A stretch of 64,000 bases of DNA from NCBI RefSeq assembly GCF_000003815.2, contig NC_049979.1:5834884-5898883 (forward strand), in the 5' to 3' direction. Shown in pieces: positions 25,801 to 37,800 of the stretch. The DNA comes from Branchiostoma floridae (taxonomy: Eukaryota; Chordata; Leptocardii; Amphioxiformes; Branchiostomatidae). Under the pieces are notes generated by a model that was not told where the DNA came from, ran no database searches, and was given only the letters and a program-made list of their open reading frames with translations. The position numbers and the translations under genes were made by a program. The number at the start of each line of letters is the position of its first letter. The first letter of the stretch is position 1.

Positions 25801-28800
25801 TAACTACAACACATCATATTGTACAGAAAACTGGCCCATGCCGACAGGTCACATTACATAAGTGTTATCTGATATGGATATGTGATGTGCCAAGTTGCGT
25901 TTCACGGCGTTCCGTTTGTGATATCATCATACCAACGGGCAGGGAGACGTCCCCTTCGGAGTCGTTCCAAGTCCGTGACCTTCATTCTCGTGTCAAGGTC
26001 ACCTGAGTTAGCGCCAAACGGTTCCTCACCACATAAACAATCTCTCACAACCAAACCCATGTACTTCTTCCATTGTAAATACCCGGGAGTTTTCATGTCT
26101 CAGGTAACTCAAACAACAACTAATCTTATGTATAATTATAATGTATATCAAATGATGTGAATTTGTTTATTTTTAAGTTAGTAATTACTGATTGTGTGGT
26201 AATTTTGTATTTCTGCCAAGGTTTGTCATACTGTGCTTTGATATTGAAAGTTCCAATCTCCTTATTCAGGATACAGCAAAGATGTTGAAATGGCTGGTAG
26301 AGAAAACTTAGCTGTCCGTGCACTACTGTCAGCTGTGCTAACAGATTAATAGATAAATTCAACCCCCACAGAATATAGTTCAGTAGTGTTCCATTATCCA
26401 TACACACAAAACACACAATACCATACAGTGTTGCATTTTTGCATCTGCCTTGTGACAGAAACCTGCCTGTCGGGGGCGGAGGTCGCACATGGGGGTTACC
26501 TACCTCATGGGGTGGAGGTCGAACATGGGGGGCTGCAGCTCCGCGAACTCGATTGCCGTGATCCCCACAGCCCATACGTCGCACTAAACACAACAAACAA
26601 ACAAACAAACATCAGAATAATCCATACTCACTGTAACAGCGGTTATCCAGAATGTTGGTAGGTTTGGGAAGTTTCTTCACGCTGGGTCTGCAGTTTCTTT
26701 AACCTCAGTACACAGTTGGGCTTCTCTCAAGCCAGGAACACAGATAAGTACAAACTGCTCTGCTGCATCCCATCCTAACCCTAGTCTGTGTAACACAAAC
26801 ACTGCTGTCTGGGGCTGTAACTGGCGCCTCTAGGAGGCCGGTAGATGTTGGTCGGGCTGCTATAAGCGAGATTTAATCATGCTACCCGAACCCTAGCCCT
26901 AACCTGCTCCAGTCTTTCACACTGAATCACTGTCTCACACCATACCTGAACTGTAACACTGCTTCAATCTATCACACAATACTCAAAGCCTGCTACTGGA
27001 CCCACCCTTCTATAATCTGCGCATGTATCCCACTGTCTCACACTATACCCAAACCCTAACCCTGCTTCAATCTATCACACCGTATCACACGGCCTCACAC
27101 GTACCCAAACCCTAACCTCCAACAGTCTATCACACCATATCACACTGTCTCACACCGTACCCAAAACCTATCCCTGCTCCAGTCTATCACACCGTATCCC
27201 ACTGTCTCACACCGTACCCAAACCCTAACCCTGCTATAATCTATCACACCGTATCACACGGCCTCACACCGTACCCAAACCCTATCCTTGCTCCAGTCTA
27301 TCACACTGTGTTACACTGTCTCACACCGTACCCAAACCCTAACCATGTTACAATCTATCACACCGCTTCACACAGTCTAACACCATACCCTAACCCTAAC
27401 CCTGCTACAGGACCCCTCCCTCTATAGTCTGTGCACGTATCCCACCGTGCCCTAACCCTAGTTCTGCTCCAGTTTTTCACTCCCTATCACAGTCTCACAC
27501 CCAAACCCTAACTCCGCTACAGGGCCATCCCACTGTGCCCTAACCCTGCTGTCACCAGCCCTCTACAGTCTGTGCACGTATCCCTCCATCCTGTCTCAGC
27601 ACAAATTGGATTACAGCGCCGCATCAGCTAATCAGTCTGAGCCAGCCCGGCTTTACACGCGAGCCGCCAAGGCTGTAATGACATTGCTATTGATCCACAA
27701 TATTGGGCAGGGACCTACAATATTCTTAAGGGAAGACTTCTGAACCCAAACAGCCTTTACCCAAAAGGACAGTGGCTCGTGGATATTGATTCACATGTTG
27801 GGCACAGACCCACAACAATTCTTGCACCAATCCTCGACAACATAAGAGGGGACTTAAATTAAACCCGAAACTGGCGAAAGACAGTGGCACTTTACTTATG
27901 AGTTATATGTTGTTCATGGGCAATGGGGAGGGGCACAAAGCTGTGTGTTCTTTATTCCACCACCAGCAGAATATCTGCTGCACTTCCCCCTTCAGCGTAA
28001 CGTGGATATCCTGGTGCATCCATCCATTTTCAGCATCTGACATCCACTGGGCCCATGTGCAATTCATCAATACCTGCCCATGTCTCATTTCTCTGCGCCT
28101 GACAAATCCATAGAGACCAGCAACAATCCATACTACAGCAGGGATGCACCAACTAGACACAATACAGACTCTACACAACAGTGCTATCACACACCATCAG
28201 ACATGTTAAAAATGGTTCGGTGCCAGGCACAACTTTCATACAAAAGCATCAATGTCAAGCAGAAGGAAAAATTGTCATGGGAACGGGTGAACTCTACACT
28301 ACCTGCTGTAACTATGGCAACAGATGAACTCTGACCTACCTGCTGATTGTAGCCACCTTTTCTCTCCACAGCAGCGACTTCTGGGGCCATCCTGACATCA
28401 GGAACAAAATGGGAGGTTAAACACCATGTCAGGTCAAAGGTTAAACACCATATGTCAGGTCAAAAGTTAAATACCATGTCAGGTCAAAGGTTAAACACCA
28501 TGTCAGGTCAAAGGTTAAACACCATGTAATTCACTTTGTCTTCTCAGTACCAAACTTTCCAGTCTGAGAACATTTAACTTCTTCTCAGAACTAAACGTTC
28601 ACGGTGAATGAATTATTTGTTACTGTCACCAAGTTGAATTATTTGTTATCGGTAATGATAAGTTCACATTACAGTGAAAACCGTGAAAATAAACGTACAT
28701 TGAAAAAATCAGGAATTACAGCAATTGAATGTAGGGAAGAATGATGAAGTGAAGGAAGAAGCACGTACCAGTACGGAGTGCCGATGAAGGACTTGCGTTT

Positions 28801-31800
28801 GGCCATGGTGGCTGTGATCTGGGCCGACACACCGAAGTCAGCTGCAAAAAGGAAAGTGCTTAAGTGAAAAAATTCTGGAGCAAAAAATCTTGATATGTTT
28901 TATTCGATCTGGCAGGTACTTACAGTAATTTTGAGTTGATGAACAAGAACACAAAACAGCAGTTTCTGTGTGTTGATACAAAAATTCGGGACATGAAACA
29001 AGCACATAAACATACGTAATTATAAATATTACAACTAATTGTCTAATTGTGCCAATTTGTATTCTAAGACAAGTCTGAGCTTCTAACAGAACTGACGGCA
29101 TATCTACAACAGCCAGTTCTGAGTTGACATTCAAAAGCACACACAACATGTTTTCAGGAGGTGTCGAGTGTCCAAGGTCATACAGCATATGCTTTACGCT
29201 TTGATAAGGAATTATGGGTGCCGACGTGTCAGCAACATTCCGCTTACCTAATTTGACGTTCCCCTCATCAGTTAACAGGATATTTGCGCCCTGTTGGAGA
29301 GAGGAACATGTTATCAATATAACAGCAAATATGTTATTGAAGGCACCACGAATATGGGCTGGTATGGGGTTTTAAAATCCCCAACATTTGAGGTATTTGG
29401 AATAGAGCAATGTCATTCTTTATTTATCTAATACGTATTCATTTATTGGTTTGGCTGTTCAGCACGCACATCCAGGGCTGCCCAACTACAAAGTACAAAG
29501 AGCTAGCCCTGCTGACAGAGACAATAGAATTTATGGACCTGATGTTTGGACATGAGCTTGTCATTTCTAACATTTCCATTTGCAACAATTTTGCATTTGA
29601 ACATGTGCGGCAGCAATGAGGATTCACAGGGCAAAAAAACTTCTTGACCTTGGTAAAAAAAAATGGCAGCAGTTTTCATGGTTCTCTGCTTGTGCCCGAT
29701 TACTGTAAATTCAGAAACTTTCATGGTGGTTTAATGTTCGCGGTTTTCGCGGCGGCCGCTTCACCGCGAATTCAAAACCACCGCGAATATTTTTCCATAA
29801 CAGTAAAAGACAACAGTGCATGTTGCTACCGCGAAATTAAAACCACCGCGAAAAGTCCATTTTCCCGCTACCGCGAAATTAAATCTCCGCTAACTTAAAT
29901 GTATTACAGTACNNNNNNNNNNNNNNNNNNNNNNNNNNNNNNNNNNNNNNNNNNNNNNNNNNNNNNNNNNNNNNNNNNNNNNNNNNNNNNNNNNNNNNNN
30001 NNNNNNNNNNNNTATTTCCACATCCAGACAACTGATCGGAAGCTTGTTACCAAGCACTTAATTGGTGTATAGAAATAGCATTAAAAATTTTAAATTTTGT
30101 GTTGTATTTTTGTTGGGCATTGTACTTACTGTGGTAGATGTCCTGCATGGACCCTCCTCCACAAAACTCCATACAGATCCACAGCTTGTCTCTCCTGTAA
30201 CATAGCAAACAACTAACTTATCATCTTATGATCACTAACTAGACATAACCAGTCCACAAAACTTCATACAGATCCACAGCTTGTCTCTCCCGTAAAATAG
30301 CAAACAGCTTACTTATTAACTTATTGATCAATCAATCAATCAATTAACCTACAAACTAACATTAACCCTTCCACAAAACTCCATACAAATCCACAGCTTG
30401 TCTCTCCGGCAACATAGCAAACAGCTAACTTATCAACTTATCATCATTAACCTACAAACTAACACTAACTAGCCATAACCAGTCCACAAAACTTCATACA
30501 GATCCATGGCTTGTCTCTCCCACAAAATAAAAAAAACAGGAAACTTATCATCAATACCCTCAACCTAAAAAAAACACTAACTATCCAGACCTCCTGGTCA
30601 CTACTACTAAACTGCTGCCTTTAGATAAAGTATAAACCTCCTGTCACCTATACACCTTTCTCACGCGGCGGCCATGATAGATCGAAGAAGAGGTCAATGA
30701 GGCAAACAGACAAAACTTATTTCTAAAATCAGGTCCCATTTATTTTTTCCCCAAACCACACAAATTTTCATGATTTAAGATAGAATAATAAATATTACAA
30801 GAAATGTTATGCACCAAAAGATGTAGCAATTTAGAGTAGTGTAGACTAACCCCATAGTCCCTTAAGAGATGCAAAATAACAACATAATAATGCAAATTTT
30901 TAACGAATTTGCAGCCATTCACTTATTGGTCGATTTCCTAATTGGCAGGCTACCATTGGTCGAACTGCTAATTATGATGGACAGCCTTTTGTTTGCCACA
31001 TTGAACTCGTTTTAGATCTATCATGGCCGCCGCGTGAGAAAGGTGTATACTGATAATAAAGCCCAACTGTCCTGTCTGATTGTTGCAGTTCCTACAGAAA
31101 CAGCAAGGTGGAGCTGAGTATGAGAAGGCAGACAGCCTGGGTGCTGACATGACCATATATGGTACATGGTGCAGTTTTGGTATGGGTGCTGACATGACCA
31201 TATTTGGTACATGGTGCAGTTTTGGTATGGGTGCTGACATGACGATATTTGGTACAGGGTGCAGAGGTGCTGACAGCTGTAGCTCCTCACACCTAACAGA
31301 CCTGACCTTGATACACAAGTTTCCCTCCAGTGGAACACATGACTGACAGACCATTGTTAGGGACTGGGGACAGACTGCCTGTTTATGTAACCTACATCCC
31401 CCAAGTTCAAGTGCACTGAGAACTGACACAAGACTGGTCTCAGCTGTAGGGACCTGTCAGCTGTAAGGTCTTGCCTGTAGGGACAGGTCTCGCCTGTCAC
31501 CTATCACCTGTAAGGTCTCACCTGTAGGGACAGGTCTCACCTGTAGGGACAGGTCTCGCCTGTCACCTGTAAGGTCTCACCTGTAGGGACAGGTCTCGCC
31601 TATCACCTGTAAGGTCTCACCTGTAGGGACAGGTCTCGCCTGTCACCTATAAGGTCTCACCTGTAGGGAACTGTTACCTGTAAGGTCTCACCTGTAGGGA
31701 ACTGTTACCTGTAAGGTCTCACCTGTAAGGAACTGTTACCTGTAAGTCTCACCTGTAGGGAACTGTCACCTGTAAGGTCTCACCTGTAAGGTCTCGTCTG

Positions 31801-34800
31801 TAGGGTCTAACCTGTAAGACTCACTGAGATAGCTGCCGAAGTAGGCTACGATGTTCAGGTGTTTACCTGTAAGTCTCACCTGAGATAACTGCACCTTTAA
31901 GACTCACCTGAGATAGCTGCCGAAGTAGGCCACGATGTTTATGTGTTTACATTCCTTCATCATGATGATCTCCTGCTGGATGATGGCAAAGTCGTCCCCT
32001 GGGCAACACAAACAAACAAACAAACATCAGCCTCACAGTAAACATCAACAACCCAAATCAAGTAATAATAAACTGTATTTACACCACATGCTTTTCTTGT
32101 ACCATTCTGATGAGGCATCATTTTGATATTGCATTGTAGTGTACCAGCTGCCATAGTTTGAGCGTAGGGACACTGTCAGTCTGTGATTTAGTCTCCCTAT
32201 GCTGTGATTTAGTCCCCCTATGCTGTGATTTAGTCCCCCTATGCTATGAATTAGATCCTATGCTGAGATTTAGTCCCCCTTTCCTGTGATTCGGACTGCC
32301 TCTGCTGTGATTAAAGCCCCCTATGCTGTGATTTTGTCACCTATGCTGTGATTTAGTCCCCCTAAGTACTGTGATTTACAGTTGCCATGTTTACTTGGTG
32401 TGACAACCACCTGACAGGTGTCAATCAAAGTCAGAACATGAGGGTACCTTTTTAAGCTGAAGAGTACAAACAGCTGAGTGACAACCACCTGACAGTAAGC
32501 TGAGGACTGAAATATATCAAAGCCAGAAGTGGGGCACCTTTCTCCCAGCAAAATGAACATTGACCACCTGTCAAAAACAGCTGTCAATCAAAGCCAGAGG
32601 GGGAAGGCGCACCTTTTTCCCAGCCCCCAGTTCTACAGGTCATAAACACAAACAGGTGAGTTACGATACATTGCAGTTTGCGGCTGCCCTGTTTGAACCT
32701 GGACCCGTTTCCTTTGCTGTGTCTGTGTGCTTCCTGGGCCACAGCTGCGACAGAAAATCACCATGGGTAGATTTTGCGTTTCATCATCAGAAAACTTTAT
32801 AACCAGGTACACTTAGCATTATCATATTGTAAAACATTAGAAATGATTTCCATACAAAGAACTCTTGAAATCATTTTGACAAGCAAAAGGACCAAAATGC
32901 CCCTACAGTTCCACTAATAGTCATACCATCCCTGTTCTGCTATTTTCTCAGTCCAACTTGTATCACACAACATCTTACAATAACCTGTATCAGAGTGCAC
33001 ACCTTCATTATCGCAATGCTACATTCTGGAACTGCTGGGTTTGTCACATTTCTTCTGTGTCAAGAGTTGACGGCCCAGAGCAGGAATCTACTGCCAGTTT
33101 TTGACAGATAAACATAAACCCAGAAGTGTGCCTGACACAAGAGCACTTCTAAAGTTTCACAGAGCAGAGTTATGCTGTCAACAGCAGGTCCAAAGTCCAG
33201 CCTACATCAGTATAACAGGAAGGCCACACCATTTTTGGGATTAGGTGCACTGGTGCACCCAGCTGAAAAAATTGGGTGCACCAAAAAATTGTTGGGTGCA
33301 CCACATAAAATAAAGTAGAATGTCAAAAAAAAACTTTACAAAACTAAATTACTAGCTATTAAATTCTTAAACAAGTACCATGACAGACTTTTTTTATTAT
33401 CTTTCTAACACTTGGATGTCAAGGATATGGTGTATACTAGTATACTTTGATATATGTACGTACGTAAATCTAAGAAAAAAATTGGGTGCACAATTGCATA
33501 TGAAACCCAGTATTTCGAGCCCTGCCACAAGTTTGTGTGGTTTCAGGCAGTTAACAAAGCACTCTTGCCCCGAATAAGTAAATCATTCCATGTTGATACT
33601 AAACATTACTTCAAGACTCATCACAAATTCAACCTCAATGACTGGACAAGACTGGGAGATTACTACCTGACCTTGTTTTGAGTGACATCCGTCATTCTTC
33701 TTCTGCGTGAAGAAGAAAAGTGACACTGATTGAAGAATGATGGATGTCACTCAAAAACATCTGGAGGTAGACTAATCTCCCAATCTTTCATTTGTAGAGA
33801 TTGAATCATCTTTAACTAAGTTACAACATTAACCTTCATCTCACCAAAGCTGCTGTTTGGCACCCTATTCTCAACTGGTTACAGAGTTTGGCAGCAGTAA
33901 AATGGTTAAATGGAATGGTGGAATGAAGTCACTAAACAGAGCTCCAAATACCCACCTGCAAACTGGAAATGTGCAGAAATATTCTTATTTGGAGATTGCA
34001 GGGGAAAAGGGACTTAAGAAACTTGTAGTTTGGCAATGCAAAAAAAAAACACATGCTCCTTTTGTCCAGAAAACAGGAATATTGACACTATTTCCATCCC
34101 TGTAATTAACAGTGTAAACAGTAACATGTAGGGGTACATAAAATAAAGGTACAGGTACGGTCCAGGTCCAAAGGATCAGGTCCAGATCCCGACTTGAACC
34201 TTGACCTAATTGTTTGTAAAAACTTGTGAATGGGAGATACTCAAAACAATGGTCCGTTTCGCTACAAAGGAATCTGCTTGAAGGAGTATCCAACTTCCAC
34301 TGGCGTTTTAAAATCCTATCTTCGTGTAAACAACACTTTGGCGCTGTGAATGTAGACCAAGTTTGACTGTAGAAACTTAGCATTTAATGACTACTAAGTC
34401 TAGACTAGCCCCAAAACACATGAATGCCTGTTGATATGTGTTCATTTTCTAATCTGTCCAATATCCGGTCCACTGATATTTTTCAGGTTCAGGATTTCCG
34501 GACCGGTCCAACAAGAAAGAAAAAAAACGGTTTTGTACGGTGTAACGTGTCATATAAACACACCACACCACCTCCCAGCCATCAGCTGTAATACGTCACA
34601 TAACAGAGTCCTCCCCAGAGGATGGAATAAGGAAGGCCCTCCACTATACTCCTAGCCAGCTCCACTATAATACTTTTGAAATTTAGTGTGTTTCTTCCCC
34701 ATTTTCTTGGTTTTGCTAAAATAAATAAAAATTCACAGATTTTTTTTTCTGTTGGCATTGTCTGCAAAAACTTGTGAATGGGCAATGATCAAAACAATAG

Positions 34801-37800
34801 TCGTTTTGCCACTTCACAACAAAGGAATCACTGTAGTATATCATACTTGTAGTATTTGACACCCTCTGTCATTGCAAAATGAACCCATTTTCATGATAGT
34901 GCAGCGCATTGGTTTGAGTTAATTTTGCCAGCCCTTCCACTGTACTAAAAAATTCTGAGGAGAACCCTGCATAACCAGGCCTGGCGTAACCTTGGACATG
35001 GACAGGGGATATCCAAAGTGAACCCCGACACTAAAAATAGCCTCTCTGGCACAGGAATAGACAACAAAGTCAGAATGTTGATGGTTTCACCGTACTTGTG
35101 ACAGCCTAACCAGGGTTTATCATACCAGTTTTCATCCTTAATATCCCTGAAATAATGAGCCAATGTTAGAGGGTTAGAGGGACTGTAACACCAAAGAAAC
35201 CCTTAAATCAAGTAACATGCAACATCACATTCAGACTGTCACATTAACCACCTCCTTACTAACTAACTCCATATCCAACATCAATTGGGAACCATGAGGT
35301 GACCACTATCATTTTATTTACTTATTTATTCATCTCCAGACATGTGGGAAGCCCCTTCAATTTTTTTTAAGTTGATTTCCAAGGGGGCCCACTACATAAA
35401 TAACAAAAACGAAACGTGTACATTCAGTAAGACAACCAGAGGACAACAAACAAATCTATGACTGTGGGTTAGACACCAGGTAAACAACATTTTAAGACTC
35501 TCCATCTCTACAACTGGACAAGATTCAGAGATGACTACCAGTGCCTACCAGCAGTGCTGAAGCAGTGCAGGGCTCAAGCTGCTGCATTTTACTATATTAT
35601 GAAATTATGATTCATTATTGGCGACTACCACACTAAATTATTTCAACTAGTGTAATGGTACTTCATAGTTTTATTGTTTTATAGCGTTTACTTGTGTATA
35701 TTAATAATGCCAAACCAAATGTGAAATAATGTTGAAAGGACAATCCAAACTGACAAAAAAGTCTTTATAATTTTTGCTCTGAAAAGGACAAAAAAGTCCC
35801 CTCCCCCCCAATGCATGGATACCTTAAGAATGCCAACATATCATATCATATCATTACTTTACATTTAAAAATCTCCTCACCATGGACAGGCCAAGACCCC
35901 CCTGCCCAAAATTGGTTACTCAACTTCAGTACTAAATAAAACCCTAGCTGAGCCCTGCAGAACTCTCAGCTGAATCTGGTGTACTTGACAGTGAAGTGCA
36001 CCTCTCTCCTGTTATCATGGCATTCACACAACCATGAACTTCAACTTGGCTCTCTCCAGCAGAGAGGCTGCTCACATGTTCCAAGGACATAGTTGGTAAA
36101 CAAGATGCTAAACCCTGCTTCCTGCTTAAGGTAAAAGATGTTCATCTGCATTGTAACCCTTAATGGTCTTCAGACATGTCCTCATGTAAAACACCCGCAT
36201 GTCCTGAACCTCACCTCAAGGTGACCTCTGACCTCCTGTCTCCAGCTTATTCCAGCCTGTTCTGAACCCTCACCTCTCACTGACCTCTGACCTGAGGAGA
36301 TCATTGTGAAACACCCCCTGCCTATCCCCAGGTTATTCCAGCCTGTCCTGAACCCTCACCTCAAGGTGACCTCTGACCTCATGTCCCCAGGTCATTCCAG
36401 CTTATCCTGAACCCTCACCTGCAAACCCGGTAAAACACCTTATGGCGTAACACTCCAGGTTTCTACTGAAGAGTGCAAGCTGCATTTATGCAATCCACAC
36501 TTTTTGATAAGTGTGGTGGGTTCTTTTACTGTGCTTGAGGTGTGGCTCTCCTCAAACACGGGACCTCCCAGTACAACCTGCTCGGCTGTCAGAGTCTCAA
36601 CACAAAACCTTCCTGTACAACCTGCACGGCTGTCAGACTCTACAAAACCTTCCTGTACAACCTGCTCGGCTTTCAGAGTCTTAACACAAAACCTTCCTGT
36701 ACAACCTGCTCGGCTGTCAGAGTCTCAGCACAAAACCTTCCTGTACAACCTGCACGGCTGTCAGACTCTACAAAACCTTCCTGTACAACCTGCTCGGCTG
36801 TCAGAGTCTCAACACAAAACCTTCCTGTACAACCTGCTCGGCTGTCAGAGTCTCAACACAAAACCTTCCTGTACAACCTGCTCGGCTGTCAGAGTCCCAA
36901 CACAAAACCTTCCTGTACAACCTGCTCGGCTGTCAGAGTCCCAACACAAAACCTTCCTGTACAACCTGCTCGGCTGTCAGACTCTCAACACAAAACCTTC
37001 CTGTACAACCTGCTCGGCTGTCAGAGTCCCAACACAAAACCTTCCTGTACAACCTGCAGTCTGTCAGCCTCAGACTCACCTGGTTCCAACTTGATGACTT
37101 TGATGGCTGCCAGCTCGTCTGTCTGCATGTTCCGAGCCTGGAGGCAAAAAAGCAAGACAGGTCAGTCTTGTCAGCATCTTAACATGGCATCTTAGATGTG
37201 TCTGTGTCTTAACATGGCATCTTAGACATGTCTGTGTCTTAACATGGCATCTCAGACATGTCTGTGTCTTAACATGGCATCTAAGATGTATCTGTGTCTT
37301 AACATAGCATCTCAGACATGTCTGTATCTTAACATGGCATCTCAGAAGTTAGAAGTATCTGTGTCTTGACGTGGCATCTTAGATATGGCATCACAGACGT
37401 TCTTTTATTACCTGGAATATGTAACTGATAACACAGAGACTACCGTAATTAAAAGGTATACAAAGTTACAAGGTGTTAATATTTTCCATTCATGACAATA
37501 TTTCTACAGTTTGTAGTTTGTAGGTCGGTACTCGAGCCCAATTCTACAGCACTAGTAATATCTATCTGTAATATCATCAGACATTTATAAGGACAATTGA
37601 ACATATCCAACACATCTAACATAAAACAACATGGAAAGAAAATCAATAAAATGAACTGAGTCAGGGCTTTATTCATTGGACAAGCCTGCAGAGATGATAT
37701 ATGCTACACAATATTACACATCTACTTCTTCAAGTTTAAGTTCCACAGTCAACACAGTTTCATTGCTGCCATCCTCTCTCCAAAAGAAAAGGAAATTTTA

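Noticed and set aside
26880-27560. Interstitial telomere or CRISPR-like array
   Set aside because: Units are degenerate, spacers are not distinct and the hexamers are not in pure tandem; CRISPR is not expected in an animal genome.
36504-37195. Two overlapping plus-strand open frames of 196 and 217 codons
   Set aside because: Both are products of the 45-bp tandem repeat; no start context, no splice signals and no family resemblance.
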